64,000 bases of DNA, from contig NZ_LMOU01000002.1 of the NCBI RefSeq assembly GCF_001423615.1, forward strand, positions 67,573-131,572, given 5' to 3'. Of the stretch, positions 8,116-17,158 are shown piece by piece; within the stretch, counting starts at the first letter, position 1; each line of letters opens with the position of its first letter. The translations under genes were made by a program, and so were the position numbers. The notes beneath the pieces are model-generated. The model saw nothing but the letters and a program-made list of their open reading frames with translations, ran no database searches and was not told where the DNA came from. This DNA comes from Microbacterium sp. Leaf159. GTDB taxonomy: Bacteria; Actinomycetota; Actinomycetes; Actinomycetales; Microbacteriaceae.

Positions 8116-9345
8116 TCACCGCGTGAGCAGAGCGACGACCTCGAAATGATGCGAGTGCGGGAACAGATCGAAACCGCGGAGAGTCCCCACGTTCCACCCG
8201 CGCTCGCGGAAGGTGCCGAGGTCGCGCGCCAGGGCGACAGGATCGCAGGCCACGTAGGCGATCGCCTCGGGTGCGAGAGCGTCGAGTGCATCGACCACAG
8301 CACGTCCGGCGCCGGCTCTGGGCGGATCCAGAACGACTGCGCCCGCCTTCGTGCCCGTCGGGATTCCTGCCAGGTAGCGGTCGACGCGTGCGGTGACCGC
8401 ACTGACGTCGAGCGGAGCGAGGTTCTGCTGGGCATGGACCGTCGCTCGCCTGCTGGATTCGACCGTGACGATGTCTGTGCCGCCGAGGTCCGCGAGCGAT
8501 GCGGCGAAGAGCCCCACCCCTCCGTACAGGTCGAAGTGCTTCTTCTCGGGGTCGACATGACCGTCGAGGATGCCGTACACGGCACCGTCGAGCACCGATG
8601 CGGCGCGCGGATGCACCTGCCAGAAGCCGCCGGCATCGACCTGGAAGCGCCGATCGCCCACCTGCTCGTAGACGACCTCGGGCGCGGGGCGTCGACCCTG
8701 CCCTCGCGCGGGGCGCGCATCGAGGCGTTCGCGATGGATGATCCGCACCTTGCCGTCGCCGGGTTCGACCAGGTCGACGCTGCCTGCTTCGCCGCCGGCG
8801 AGCGCGAGCGCGGCCCTGGCGATCGACGGACGCGCCAGCGGGTGCGAGCCGACGGGGATCACGCGGTGGCTGCGAGCGGCGTAGGGTCCGACCTGACCGT
8901 CATCGTCGACGTGCAGCGTGACCCTGGTTCGCCATCCGGTGCCGTCGGAGGAGTCGACCGCCTCGATCTCGGGAGCCTCGAGACCCGCACCGGCGAACCG
9001 GTCGAGTGCCTCGGTCAGCACCTGGCGCTTGAGGATCCGCTGATGCACGAGGTCGATGTGCCCGAGGTCCGCGCCGCCCGGGCGCTCTTCCGGTGCACGG
9101 GAGACGTCGGCCTCCGACCAGATGTGCGGGCGACGGTGCGGGGAGGCCTCGAGGACCTCGACCGTCTCCGCGCGCCAGAAGCTCTTCGACTCATCGGTCG
9201 AGTCCTCGGTCAGCCGCGCACGCACCCGCTCTCCGGGGATCGCATCGGAGACGAAGACGACGCGTCCCTCGTGGCGGGCGATGAACGTACCGCCGTGCGC
9301 GATGCCGGTGATGTCCAGATCGAGCAGGGCTGCGGAAGAAGTCAT
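8116..9345 (-). CDS. SAM-dependent RNA methyltransferase (TrmA/RumA, RNA m5U type)
   Basis: A 409-residue protein with an N-terminal TRAM-like beta barrel (about 1-60, DLDITGIAHGG) and a C-terminal class I methyltransferase fold. It shows FDLYGGVGLFAASLADLGG (SAM loop), DPPRAGAG, and the catalytic-cysteine motif YVACDPVALARDL. Family members methylate C5 of a uridine in tRNA or 23S rRNA. No FeS-cluster cysteines of the RumA type are obvious in the N-terminal half. The start codon is 23 nt from the divergent maf start, and a TATCCT hexamer 6 nt upstream suggests a leaderless mRNA. The exact target nucleotide is unknown. Confidence 0.88.
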   Translation of the reverse strand: MTSSAALLDLDITGIAHGGTFIARHEGRVVFVSDAIPGERVRARLTEDSTDESKSFWRAETVEVLEASPHRRPHIWSEADVSRAPEERPGGADLGHIDLVHQRILKRQVLTEALDRFAGAGLEAPEIEAVDSSDGTGWRTRVTLHVDDDGQVGPYAARSHRVIPVGSHPLARPSIARAALALAGGEAGSVDLVEPGDGKVRIIHRERLDARPARGQGRRPAPEVVYEQVGDRRFQVDAGGFWQVHPRAASVLDGAVYGILDGHVDPEKKHFDLYGGVGLFAASLADLGGTDIVTVESSRRATVHAQQNLAPLDVSAVTARVDRYLAGIPTGTKAGAVVLDPPRAGAGRAVVDALDALAPEAIAYVACDPVALARDLGTFRERGWNVGTLRGFDLFPHSHHFEVVALLTR

Positions 9346-9351
9346 CCTTCG

Positions 9352-9361
9352 AGGATACGGT
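9352..9361. promoter_or_regulatory. Overlapping divergent -10 hexamers
   Basis: TATCCT on the minus strand (9357-9352) is 6 nt before the methyltransferase ATG; TACGGT on the plus strand (9356-9361) is 7 nt before the maf ATG. The two hexamers share bases 9356-9357, and the -35 regions would lie inside the opposite gene. Confidence 0.45.
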
Positions 9362-9368
9362 GGTGCAC

Positions 9369-10007
9369 ATGCGCGTCTGCCTCGCCTCCACTTCGCCCGC
9401 CCGTCTGATGCTGCTGCGGCAGGCAGGAATCGAGCCGCTCACGCAGTCGCCGGCCGTGGATGAGGACGCCGTGGCAGCCGTCGCCGCGGCAGCGCGCGGC
9501 ACCGAACTGCCCCCGGCAGAACTCGTGCTGCTCCTCGCTCGAGCGAAGGCCGCCGATGTCGCGCACAAGCTCGCCGCGGAAGGCCTCTTCGACGGCATCG
9601 TGATCGGCGGCGACTCGATGTTCGCGCTCGGGGGCCGCGTGTACGGCAAGCCCTACACGCCGGAGGAGGCGACCCGGCGCTGGCACGAGATGCGCGGCGC
9701 CACCGGCATCCTGCACTCCGGCCATTCGGTGTTCCGGGTCTCCCCCGGCGTCACCCCCGTCGAGGCCACCGCGACCGCCGAAGCGGCGGTGACGTTCGCC
9801 GACGACATCACGGATGCCGAGATCGCCGCCTACGTCGCGTCCGGCGAGCCCCTGCACGTCGCGGGGGCGTTCACGGTCGACAGCCTCGGCGGAGCCTTCA
9901 TCACCCGCGTCGACGGCGATCCATCGACCGTCGTGGGGATGTCGCTGTCGACCGTGCGACGCCTGTCCACAGAGCTGGGCGTCGCGTGGCCCGACCTCTG
10001 GTCGTAG
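9369..10007 (+). CDS. maf: Maf-type nucleoside triphosphate pyrophosphatase
   Basis: A 212-residue Maf/YhdE-family protein, which hydrolyses non-canonical or modified nucleoside triphosphates to monophosphates in the cytoplasm. The N-terminal CLASTSPARLMLLRQAGI carries the phosphate-binding S-x-S-P-x-R motif; IVIGGDSMFAL holds the catalytic Asp; KPYTPEEATRRW follows, as in the family. GTG codons at 9360 and 9363 are also in frame and 9363 has GAGGA upstream, but the ATG at 9369 gives the usual family N-terminus and lies 7 nt from a -10-like TACGGT. Confidence 0.88.
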   Translation: MRVCLASTSPARLMLLRQAGIEPLTQSPAVDEDAVAAVAAAARGTELPPAELVLLLARAKAADVAHKLAAEGLFDGIVIGGDSMFALGGRVYGKPYTPEEATRRWHEMRGATGILHSGHSVFRVSPGVTPVEATATAEAAVTFADDITDAEIAAYVASGEPLHVAGAFTVDSLGGAFITRVDGDPSTVVGMSLSTVRRLSTELGVAWPDLWS

Positions 10008-10072
10008 GGTCTCGTCGACGTTTCTCCCTCTTTCTTGTGGAGAGTCGTCAAAGAGATCGGGTGCCTTCTCGC

Positions 10073-10078
10073 TAGGCT
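10073..10078 (+). promoter_or_regulatory. -10 hexamer TAGGCT, leaderless start
   Basis: TAGGCT is 7 nt before the ATG at 10086 of the biotin carboxylase gene; no ribosome binding site is present. Confidence 0.55.
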
Positions 10079-10085
10079 GGCAACC

Positions 10086-11852
10086 ATGCCTGATATCGCC
10101 AAGGTGCTCATCGCCAACCGCGGCGAGATCGCCGTCCGCATCATCCGTGCCGCTCGTGACTCGGGGATCGCCTCAGTCGCCGTGTACGCCGACCAGGATC
10201 GCGACGCTCTGCACACACGCCTCGCCGACGAGGCCTACGCCCTCGGCGGAGCGACGAGCGCCGAGACCTACCTGCAGATCGAGAAGATCCTCTCGATCGC
10301 CCGCCGTGCCGGCGCAGATGCCGTGCACCCGGGGTACGGCTTCCTCGCCGAGAACGCCGAGTTCGCCCGTGCCGTCATCGGTGCGGGAATGACCTGGATC
10401 GGCCCCTCTCCCGAGGCCATCGAGGCGCTCGGAGACAAGGTGACTGCCCGTCACGTCGCCGAGAAGGTGGGCGCCCCGCTCGCCCCCGGGACCCCCGGCC
10501 CCGTGGCCGGCGCCGACGAGGTCGTCGCCTTCGCGAAGGAGTTCGGCCTGCCGATCGCGATCAAGGCCGCCTACGGCGGCGGCGGACGCGGCCTCAAGGT
10601 CGCCCGCGAACTCGACGAGGTCGCCGAACTGTTCGAATCCGCGACCCGCGAGGCCGTCACAGCCTTCGGCCGCGGCGAGTGCTTCGTCGAGAAGTACCTC
10701 GACAAGCCCCGCCACGTCGAGACGCAGTGCCTGGCGGATGCCGAGGGCAACGTCGTCGTCATCTCGACCCGCGACTGCTCACTGCAGCGCCGTCACCAGA
10801 AGCTCGTCGAAGAGGCGCCTGCGCCGTTCCTCACGGACGAGCAGAACGACCTGCTGTACTCGGCGTCGAAGGCCATCCTCAAGGAGGTCGGCTACGTCGG
10901 CGCAGGCACCTGCGAGTTCCTGATCGGCGCCGACGGCACCGTCTCGTTCCTCGAGGTCAACACCCGCCTGCAGGTCGAGCACCCCGTCTCCGAAGAGGTC
11001 ACCGGCATCGACCTGGTGCGCGAGCAGTTCCGCATCGCCGCCGGCGGCACCATCGACTACGACGACCCGAAGCCGACCGGACACTCGATCGAGTTCCGCA
11101 TCAACGGCGAGGACCCGGGTCGCGGTTTCCTCCCCCAGCCGGGCCCGATCCACGTCTTCAAGACCTTCGGCGGCCCCGGCATCCGCCTCGACTCCGGCGT
11201 CACCGCCGGCGACTCGGTCTCGGGAGCGTTCGACTCGCTGCTCGCGAAGATCATCGTCACCGGCAAGGACCGCGCCGAGGCGCTCGAGCGCTCGCGCCGT
11301 GCACTCGACGAGTTCGAGGTCGCCGGCCTCCCGACCGTTCTCCCGTTCCACCGCAAGGTCGTGCGCGACCCCGCCTTCACCGCGGAGAACGGCGAGTTCG
11401 GCATCTTCACCCGTTGGATCGAGACGGAGTTCGAGAACGACATCCCCGCGTGGGACGGCGAGCTCGAGTCTCCTGCCGCCGCCGAGAACCGCCACACCGT
11501 GGTCGTCGAGGTCGCCGGCAAGCGGCTCGAGGTGAGCCTGCCCGACCGCGTCGCGGTGGCCGCAGGGACCGCGGGACGACCGGCAGCCGTGCCGCCGTCG
11601 CGTCGCAGCCACGCCACCTCGGTCAGCGCCGGCGCATCCGGTGATGGTGTGAAGTCGCCGATGCAGGCCACCGTCGTCAAGGTCGCCGTCGAAGAGGGGC
11701 AGCAGGTCGTCAAGGGCGACCTCGTCGTCGTACTCGAGGCGATGAAGATGGAGCAGCCGCTGCAGGCGCACAAGGACGGCACGGTCGGCAACATCGCCGC
11801 CACCGCCGGTGCCACCGTCGCCGCCGGCCACCAGCTGCTCACGATCAGCTGA
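10086..11852 (+). CDS. Acyl-CoA carboxylase alpha subunit (biotin carboxylase + BCCP)
   Basis: A 588-residue AccA3-type protein. The biotin carboxylase N domain ([18 protein letters not shown], residues 5-22) and an ATP-grasp domain (Gly-rich [32 protein letters not shown]) carboxylate biotin with ATP and bicarbonate. A C-terminal biotinyl domain (about 515-588) carries [10 protein letters not shown] with the biotin-accepting Lys554. It supplies carboxybiotin to the beta/epsilon subunits at 1641-3472 and perhaps others elsewhere. The start was set at the ATG following a TAGGCT hexamer. A strong palindromic terminator follows directly. Confidence 0.95.
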   Translation: MPDIAKVLIANRGEIAVRIIRAARDSGIASVAVYADQDRDALHTRLADEAYALGGATSAETYLQIEKILSIARRAGADAVHPGYGFLAENAEFARAVIGAGMTWIGPSPEAIEALGDKVTARHVAEKVGAPLAPGTPGPVAGADEVVAFAKEFGLPIAIKAAYGGGGRGLKVARELDEVAELFESATREAVTAFGRGECFVEKYLDKPRHVETQCLADAEGNVVVISTRDCSLQRRHQKLVEEAPAPFLTDEQNDLLYSASKAILKEVGYVGAGTCEFLIGADGTVSFLEVNTRLQVEHPVSEEVTGIDLVREQFRIAAGGTIDYDDPKPTGHSIEFRINGEDPGRGFLPQPGPIHVFKTFGGPGIRLDSGVTAGDSVSGAFDSLLAKIIVTGKDRAEALERSRRALDEFEVAGLPTVLPFHRKVVRDPAFTAENGEFGIFTRWIETEFENDIPAWDGELESPAAAENRHTVVVEVAGKRLEVSLPDRVAVAAGTAGRPAAVPPSRRSHATSVSAGASGDGVKSPMQATVVKVAVEEGQQVVKGDLVVVLEAMKMEQPLQAHKDGTVGNIAATAGATVAAGHQLLTIS

Positions 11853-11864
11853 CCGCAGAGAGTC

Positions 11865-11904
11865 ATGACGAAGGCCCCCGCCTCGAGGCGGGGGCCTTCG
11901 TCAT
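11865..11904. terminator. 40-bp perfect palindrome, bidirectional terminator
   Basis: The whole stretch 11865-11904 is its own reverse complement (ATGACGAAGGCCCCCGCCTC and its complement), with no unpaired loop needed beyond the tip. It separates two convergent genes, 13 and 5 bases from their stops. Its outer ATGACGAAGGCCCC is repeated at the terminator at 49893-49930. Confidence 0.85.
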
Positions 11905-11908
11905 TCCC

Positions 11909-12790
11909 TCAGTCCGCCGGGGCAGATGCGCACCACTCGTCGAGCATCCGCTGCCCTGTCGATGTGCCGAGGGCGGCGCGTGCCTCCGGCGAGTCGTGGA
12001 ACTCGCGCAGCGCGGACCAGACGACCTGCGGGTGCGTCTTCAGCATCGCCGGGGCCACGGTGACCGTGGCGGGAACACGCATCCCGTCGGAGGCGGTCAC
12101 GCGACTCGGATCCACGCGGAGTCTGATGAGCGGGAGCTCGTCGATGCCGCGTCGGGGCTCGGTCGTGTCCGGCTCCACGCGGCGGATCGCGCTCCACGGC
12201 ACGTACAGGGTCTCGGCGACACGCATCAGGAGCACCCCGTCGTGGCCGATGCCCAGCCCCATCGGTCGACGGCCGAAGGAATCGGAGCGGTATTGAGTCA
12301 TGGCCGCGCGCACAGCTGTGTAGACGAACAGCGCGGCGGTCGCCGCGAGCACCGCGACTCCGAGGAAGGCCTCGGGCCGGCCGGTCAGCCCGATCCCGAC
12401 CGCCACGATCGTCGCGGCCGTGAGCACGATGGCCCACACGACGCACACCGTCAGGGTGACGATGCCCGGCCGCCGCTCCGGCACGAAATGCACGCGTGCA
12501 TCAGGGCTTCGTATCTGCCCGCGCGCCAGCGTCGCCGCGTCGACCAGACGCGCGCGCCCTTCGGCGAACGGCCTGCGGGCAGCGACGGCGAGGGCCGTGA
12601 GACCGAACAGCGAGACGAACGCACCCGACCACAGCGGGCCGGCGGCACCGCCCGAGAATCCGATCATGGCGGCCGCGGCCGCGAAGAGGACGACGCCGAG
12701 CCAGAGCATGCCGGTGTTGCGTCGGGGTCGACGTTCACCCCACTTCGCCGGCCATCCCTGCAACCGTGGCGATGCGAACGATTCCGTCAC
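11909..12790 (-). CDS. Uncharacterised membrane protein with PH-like domain
   Basis: A 293-residue protein of unknown function. Two hydrophobic hairpins (about residues 28-72 and 112-160) are each followed by polar stretches; the C-terminal half (about 175-285) contains GIGHDGVLLMRVAETLYVPW and LPLIRLRVDPSRV, a beta-rich pattern as in bacterial PH-like membrane proteins. The GTG at 12790 was chosen because AAAGG lies 7-8 bases upstream; an in-frame ATG eight codons earlier is possible. It lies downstream of lpdA on the same strand and converges on the acyl-CoA carboxylase alpha gene. Confidence 0.65.
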   Translation of the reverse strand: MTESFASPRLQGWPAKWGERRPRRNTGMLWLGVVLFAAAAAMIGFSGGAAGPLWSGAFVSLFGLTALAVAARRPFAEGRARLVDAATLARGQIRSPDARVHFVPERRPGIVTLTVCVVWAIVLTAATIVAVGIGLTGRPEAFLGVAVLAATAALFVYTAVRAAMTQYRSDSFGRRPMGLGIGHDGVLLMRVAETLYVPWSAIRRVEPDTTEPRRGIDELPLIRLRVDPSRVTASDGMRVPATVTVAPAMLKTHPQVVWSALREFHDSPEARAALGTSTGQRMLDEWCASAPAD

Positions 12791-12858
12791 CGCTTGCCTT
12801 TCGCGACGACGCACAGCGGGACCGGATCGGCGGACGGCAGCGACACCGACAGCGACAC

Positions 12859-14304
12859 CTACGAGATGTTCGCGTTGACGAGGTGCATCGCGCGGCTCGC
12901 ATCGGTGATGCTGCTCGACAGCGAGGGGTACGCCGCGAACACACGCGAGACCTGGTCGACCGTCAGACGCCGCTCGACGGCGACGGCGATCGGGTAGATC
13001 AGCTCGGAGGCCTTCGGCGCGACGATCACGCCGCCGATGACCGTGCCGGAGCCCTTGCGTGCGATCAGCTTCACGAAGCCGTCCTTGATGCCCATCATCT
13101 TCGCGCGCGGGTTGGCGGCGAGCGGCAGCTTGAAGACCAGTCCGTCCGCGACGCCGTCTTCGACGTCCTTCTCGGAGTAGCCGACCGTCGCGATCTCGGG
13201 TGCCGTGAAGATGTTCGACGTGATCTTGATCAGTTCGAGCGGGATCACGATGTCGCCCAATGCGTGGAACACGGCCGTGCGGCCCTGCATCGACGCGACG
13301 GATGCCAGCGGGAAGAAGTTCGTGCAGTCGCCGACGGCGTAGACGTTAGGCACCGACGTGCGAGCCACGCGGTTGACGCGGACGTGTCCGGTCTCGTCGA
13401 GCTCGACTCCCGCATCCTCGAGGCCGATGCCCGCGGTGTTGGGGATCGAGCCGACCGCCATCAGGCAGTGGCTGCCGTCGACAGTGCGTCCGTCGGACAG
13501 CGTCGCCGTCACACCGTCCTTCGTGACCTCGACCTTCTCGGCTCGCGCCTTGGAGAGCACCGTCATGCCGCCGCGCTTGAAGACCTTCTCGAGCACGCGC
13601 GCGGCATCCTGGTCCTCGCCCGGCAGCACCTGGTCGCGGCTGGAGACGAGCGTCACCTTGGCGCCGAGATTCATGTAGGCGGAGGCGAACTCGGCGCCGG
13701 TCACACCGGAGCCGACGACGATGAGGTGCTCGGGGAGCGCCTTCATGTCGTAGAGCTGCGTCCAGGTGAGGATGCGCTTGCCGTCGGGCTTCGCCGAATC
13801 CAACTCACGCGGTGAGGCGCCGACGGCGACGATGATCGTGTCGGCCTCGATACGGTCGAAGTCGGTGCCCTTCTGCCCCGTCGACACGATGATCGCGTTC
13901 GGTCCCTCGAGCCGACCGTGGCCGGAGAGGATGCGCACACCTGCTTCGAGCAGAGTGGTGCGCATGTCCTCGGACTGCTGCCCGGCGAGGGCGATGAGAC
14001 GCTTGTTCACGGCGGCGAGGTTGATCGCGATCTCGGGCTTGAGCGGCTTTCCGTGCTCGCCCTTGGCATAGAACTGCACACCGAGGTCCGAGGCCTCCGA
14101 GATCGCGACCGCTGCATCAGCCGTGGCGATCAGGCTCTTCGAGGGGACGACGTCGGTGAGCACTGCCGCACCACCCACGCCGACGCGCTCGACCAGGGTC
14201 ACCTCGGCTCCGAGCTGAGCGGCTGCGAGTGCCGCTTCGTAACCGCCGGGACCGCCACCGAGGACGGCGACGCGCTGAGTGCGCTCAAAAGGGGTGGAAG
14301 ACAT
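12859..14304 (-). CDS. lpdA: NAD(P)H-quinone dehydrogenase, LpdA type
   Basis: A 481-residue flavoprotein of the pyridine nucleotide-disulphide oxidoreductase fold: FAD motif VAVLGGGPGGYEAALAA (12-28), NAD motif VVGSGVTGAEFASAYM, second FAD motif NVYAVGDCTNFFPLA, and a C-terminal dimerisation domain. In place of the redox-active C-x4-C it has GGAAVLTDVVPSKSLIA, with no cysteine. This is the hallmark of mycobacterial LpdA (Rv3303c), which reduces quinones with NAD(P)H rather than lipoamide. The ATG at 14304 has GGAGA a few bases upstream. It is divergent from punA, 57 bp apart. Confidence 0.9.
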   Translation of the reverse strand: MSSTPFERTQRVAVLGGGPGGYEAALAAAQLGAEVTLVERVGVGGAAVLTDVVPSKSLIATADAAVAISEASDLGVQFYAKGEHGKPLKPEIAINLAAVNKRLIALAGQQSEDMRTTLLEAGVRILSGHGRLEGPNAIIVSTGQKGTDFDRIEADTIIVAVGASPRELDSAKPDGKRILTWTQLYDMKALPEHLIVVGSGVTGAEFASAYMNLGAKVTLVSSRDQVLPGEDQDAARVLEKVFKRGGMTVLSKARAEKVEVTKDGVTATLSDGRTVDGSHCLMAVGSIPNTAGIGLEDAGVELDETGHVRVNRVARTSVPNVYAVGDCTNFFPLASVASMQGRTAVFHALGDIVIPLELIKITSNIFTAPEIATVGYSEKDVEDGVADGLVFKLPLAANPRAKMMGIKDGFVKLIARKGSGTVIGGVIVAPKASELIYPIAVAVERRLTVDQVSRVFAAYPSLSSSITDASRAMHLVNANIS

Positions 14305-14349
14305 GATCTCCATTCTTCCGCAATCCTGGCCCCGGAGCCTGCACCTTCC

Positions 14350-14355
14350 TAGAGT
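14350..14355 (+). promoter_or_regulatory. -10 hexamer TAGAGT, leaderless start of punA
   Basis: TAGAGT is 6 nt before the ATG at 14362; no ribosome binding site is present. Confidence 0.45.
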
Positions 14356-14361
14356 GGATCC

Positions 14362-15195
14362 ATGTCTGAAACACACAGCAACCCCCTCGACGACCCGAAT
14401 GCGAACCCGTTCGAGGTCGCAGCCGACGCAGCCGCCGACATCGCGCGCCTGACCGGAGTCGAGAAGCACGACATCGCCCTCACCCTCGGCAGCGGCTGGG
14501 GCAAGGCCGCCGACATCATCGGCGAGACCACCGCGACCATCCCCGCCACCGAGGTCACCGGCTTCTCGAAGCCCGCTCTCGAGGGCCATGTCGGCACTCT
14601 CCGCAGCATCCGCACCCCCGACGGCAAGAACGTCCTCGTCATCGGCGCCCGCACCCACTACTACGAGTCCCACGGCGTTCGCCGTGTCGTGCACTCGGTC
14701 CGCACCGCCGCGGCCACGGGCGCTTCGATCATGGTCCTCACCAACGGCGCCGGTGGCGTCCGCGAGACCTGGACGCCCGGACAGCCCGTGCTGATCAGCG
14801 ACCACATCAACCTCACGGCAGACTCCCCGCTCGAGGGCGCGACCTTCATCGACCTGACCGATCTCTACGCGAAGCGCCTGCGTGACATCGCTCGCAGCGT
14901 CGACCCCACACTCGACGAGGGCATCTACACGCAGTTCCGCGGTCCGCACTACGAGACGCCGGCCGAGGTGCAGATGGCGAAGCACATCGGAGGCGACATC
15001 GTCGGCATGTCGACCGCCCTCGAGGCGATCGCCGCACGCGAGGCCGGCATGGAGATCCTCGGCTTCTCGCTCATCACGAACCTCGCCGCGGGCATCCAGA
15101 AGACGCCGCTCAGCCATGCCGAGGTCATCGAGGCCGGTCGCGAGGCGGAGCCCGTGATCTCGGCGCTGCTGGCCCGAGTGGTCGAGGCGCTGTGA
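14362..15195 (+). CDS. punA: Purine-nucleoside phosphorylase
   Basis: A 277-residue trimeric-type PNP, which splits purine (deoxy)nucleosides with phosphate into base and (deoxy)ribose-1-phosphate. Visible motifs are ALTLGSGWG (phosphate loop), ARTHYYESH, LTNGAGGVRETWTPGQPVLISDHIN, QFRGPHYETPAEVQM and VGMSTALEAIAAREAG, the usual active-site blocks. Its 3' end overlaps the phosphohexomutase start by GTGA; the mutase may convert the pentose-1-phosphate or a hexose phosphate. Together with add, cdd, deoA and the nucleoside transporter at 29-37 kb it completes nucleoside salvage. Confidence 0.93.
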   Translation: MSETHSNPLDDPNANPFEVAADAAADIARLTGVEKHDIALTLGSGWGKAADIIGETTATIPATEVTGFSKPALEGHVGTLRSIRTPDGKNVLVIGARTHYYESHGVRRVVHSVRTAAATGASIMVLTNGAGGVRETWTPGQPVLISDHINLTADSPLEGATFIDLTDLYAKRLRDIARSVDPTLDEGIYTQFRGPHYETPAEVQMAKHIGGDIVGMSTALEAIAAREAGMEILGFSLITNLAAGIQKTPLSHAEVIEAGREAEPVISALLARVVEAL

Positions 15196-16862
15196 GCGAC
15201 GAACGCCTCGCACAGGCTCGCGCCTGGATGAGGCAGGACCCCGACCACGAGACCCGCGACGAGCTCGCCGCGGTGATCACCCGCGCGGCGGACGGCGACG
15301 ACACAGCGATCGCCGATCTCGACGATCGCTTCAGCACGCGCCTCGCGTTCGGCACCGCAGGGCTCCGCGGCGCTCTCGGGGCCGGAAGCAACCGCATGAA
15401 TCGCGTGCTCGTCGCCCAGGCGGCTGCCGGGTTCGCCTCGTACCTGCGCGAGCGGGCGCACGGCGGCACCCCGACCGTGATCATCGGCTTCGACGGGCGC
15501 CGCAACTCGCGGGTGTTCGCCACCGACTCCGCCGAGCTGTTCGCCGGCGCCGGACTCCGCGCCATCCTCCTCCCGCGCCTTCTGCCCACCCCGGTGCTCG
15601 CCTTCGCGGTACGGCATCTCGGGGCGGATGCCGGGGTCATGGTGACGGCATCGCACAATCCCCCGAACGACAACGGCTACAAGGTGTACCTGGGCGGCGC
15701 GGATCAGGGCTCGCAGATCGTCGCACCGGCGGATGCTGAGATCGCCGCGCACATCCAGCGGATCGCCGATGCGGATGACGTCAGCGCTCTCCCCCGGTCG
15801 ACCGTCTACGAGACGGCGGGTGAAGACGTCGTCGACGCCTATGTCGCCGCGACCGCCGCTGTGGCGCCCGCTCCCGCATCCGCATCGGACATCCGGTGGG
15901 TGTACACCGCGATGCACGGCGTCGGATGGGAGACCCTGTCGAAGATCGTCGCCGCCGCCGGCTACCCGCAGCCGATGGTCGTCGGGGAGCAGCTGAAACC
16001 CGATGCCACGTTCCGCACCGTGTCGTTCCCGAACCCGGAGGAACCGGGGGCGATGGATCTGGCGTTCGCCCGCGCCCGCCGAGTGCAGGCGGACTTCATC
16101 CTGGCGAACGACCCGGATGCCGACCGGCTGGCCGTCGCGATCCCGGATGCCTCGTCCGAGAACGGCTGGCGTCGCCTCACCGGCAACGAGGTGGGCCTCC
16201 TGCTCGGCGCACGTGCCGCGAAGGCAGCCTCGGGGACACCCGGGGCATCCCTGGCCTGCTCGCTCGTCTCCTCCCCCGGTCTCGGCGCGGTCGCGGCACA
16301 CCACGGACTCGACTTCCACGAGACGCTCACGGGCTTCAAATGGATCTCGCGCGCGCCAGGGATCGTGTTCGGATTCGAAGAGGCCCTCGGCTACCTCGTG
16401 AATCCCGAGACCGTCCGCGACAAGGACGGCATCTCGGCCGCCGTGGCGATCCTCGGTCTCGCGGCCGAGGCGCACGAGCGAGGCAAGTCGCTGGCCGATC
16501 TCCTGACGGAGCTCGGTGACACCTACGGCCACTTCGCCAGCGGCCAGGTGTCGGTGCGCGTCGACGACCTCTCGGTGATCGGCACCGTGATGCTGTCGCT
16601 GCGCACGCTGCCGCCGTCGCAGTTCGGCGGGCACACCATCGCCTCGGCCGAGGATCTGCTGCAGGCGGGCCCCGGACAGCCGTCAGGCGACGTGCTGCGC
16701 TACCGCCTCACCGACGGATCCCGGATCATCGTCCGGCCCAGCGGCACCGAGCCCAAGCTCAAGGTCTACATCGACGCGAAGGCCGAGTCGGCCGCTCGCG
16801 CCGCCGAGATCGTGCGCGAGCTCGAGGCCGCCGTGCGGGCACTCCTGGAAGAACGCTCGTAG
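15192..16862 (+). CDS. Phosphohexomutase (phosphomannomutase/phosphoglucomutase family)
   Basis: A 556-residue alpha-D-phosphohexomutase. It has the phosphoserine loop VTASHNPPNDNGYKVYLGG, the metal loop NDPDADRLAVAIP, the sugar-binding EEALGY motif (GFEEALGYLVN) and the phosphate-binding RPSGTEPKLKVYI near the C-terminus, so all four catalytic blocks are present. It starts with the GTG overlapping the PNP stop. Long members of this family act as phosphoglucomutase, phosphomannomutase or phosphopentomutase; the coupling to punA makes a phosphopentomutase role plausible, but this is inference. Confidence 0.9.
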   Translation: MSDERLAQARAWMRQDPDHETRDELAAVITRAADGDDTAIADLDDRFSTRLAFGTAGLRGALGAGSNRMNRVLVAQAAAGFASYLRERAHGGTPTVIIGFDGRRNSRVFATDSAELFAGAGLRAILLPRLLPTPVLAFAVRHLGADAGVMVTASHNPPNDNGYKVYLGGADQGSQIVAPADAEIAAHIQRIADADDVSALPRSTVYETAGEDVVDAYVAATAAVAPAPASASDIRWVYTAMHGVGWETLSKIVAAAGYPQPMVVGEQLKPDATFRTVSFPNPEEPGAMDLAFARARRVQADFILANDPDADRLAVAIPDASSENGWRRLTGNEVGLLLGARAAKAASGTPGASLACSLVSSPGLGAVAAHHGLDFHETLTGFKWISRAPGIVFGFEEALGYLVNPETVRDKDGISAAVAILGLAAEAHERGKSLADLLTELGDTYGHFASGQVSVRVDDLSVIGTVMLSLRTLPPSQFGGHTIASAEDLLQAGPGQPSGDVLRYRLTDGSRIIVRPSGTEPKLKVYIDAKAESAARAAEIVRELEAAVRALLEERS

Positions 16863-16867
16863 GTCGC

Positions 16868-17131
16868 ATGCCGAGAAGACATGTCGTCATCAGCGCTCAC
16901 AACGGGGTGCACGCGCGCCCCGTCGCCGAGCTGGTGCGCGTCGTGCAGGCGCACCCGCACGCGGTGACCCTGCGCACGTCGTCGGGCGCGGTCGTGGACC
17001 TCAGCAGCGTTCTCGCGCTGATGGACCTCGCACTCGCGCCCGGCGACGCCGTGGTGCTCGAGACGGCGGAGTCGGCAGATGCCGACGCCGTGCTCGACAC
17101 CCTGGCCGGCGTGCTCGACCCCGGGCACTGA
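16868..17131 (+). CDS. HPr-family phosphocarrier protein (paralogue)
   Basis: An 87-residue HPr-like protein. NGVHARPVAELV carries His15, the site phosphorylated by enzyme I, and DLSSVLALMDL holds Ser46/47 at the regulatory-serine position. It begins 5 bases after the mutase stop and ends near the 3' end of the convergent PRD activator. A second, more canonical HPr is encoded at 19565. This divergent copy may serve regulation (PRD phosphorylation) rather than transport; there is no direct evidence. Confidence 0.8.
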   Translation: MPRRHVVISAHNGVHARPVAELVRVVQAHPHAVTLRTSSGAVVDLSSVLALMDLALAPGDAVVLETAESADADAVLDTLAGVLDPGH

Positions 17132-17158
17132 GCCCGACCCCAGCCTGAGCCTGAGCGG

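Noticed and set aside
14949-16634. Minus-strand frame of 561 codons opposite the phosphohexomutase
   Set aside because: Low-complexity His/Arg/Glu-rich translation and no start signal; the plus-strand mutase has all active-site motifs.
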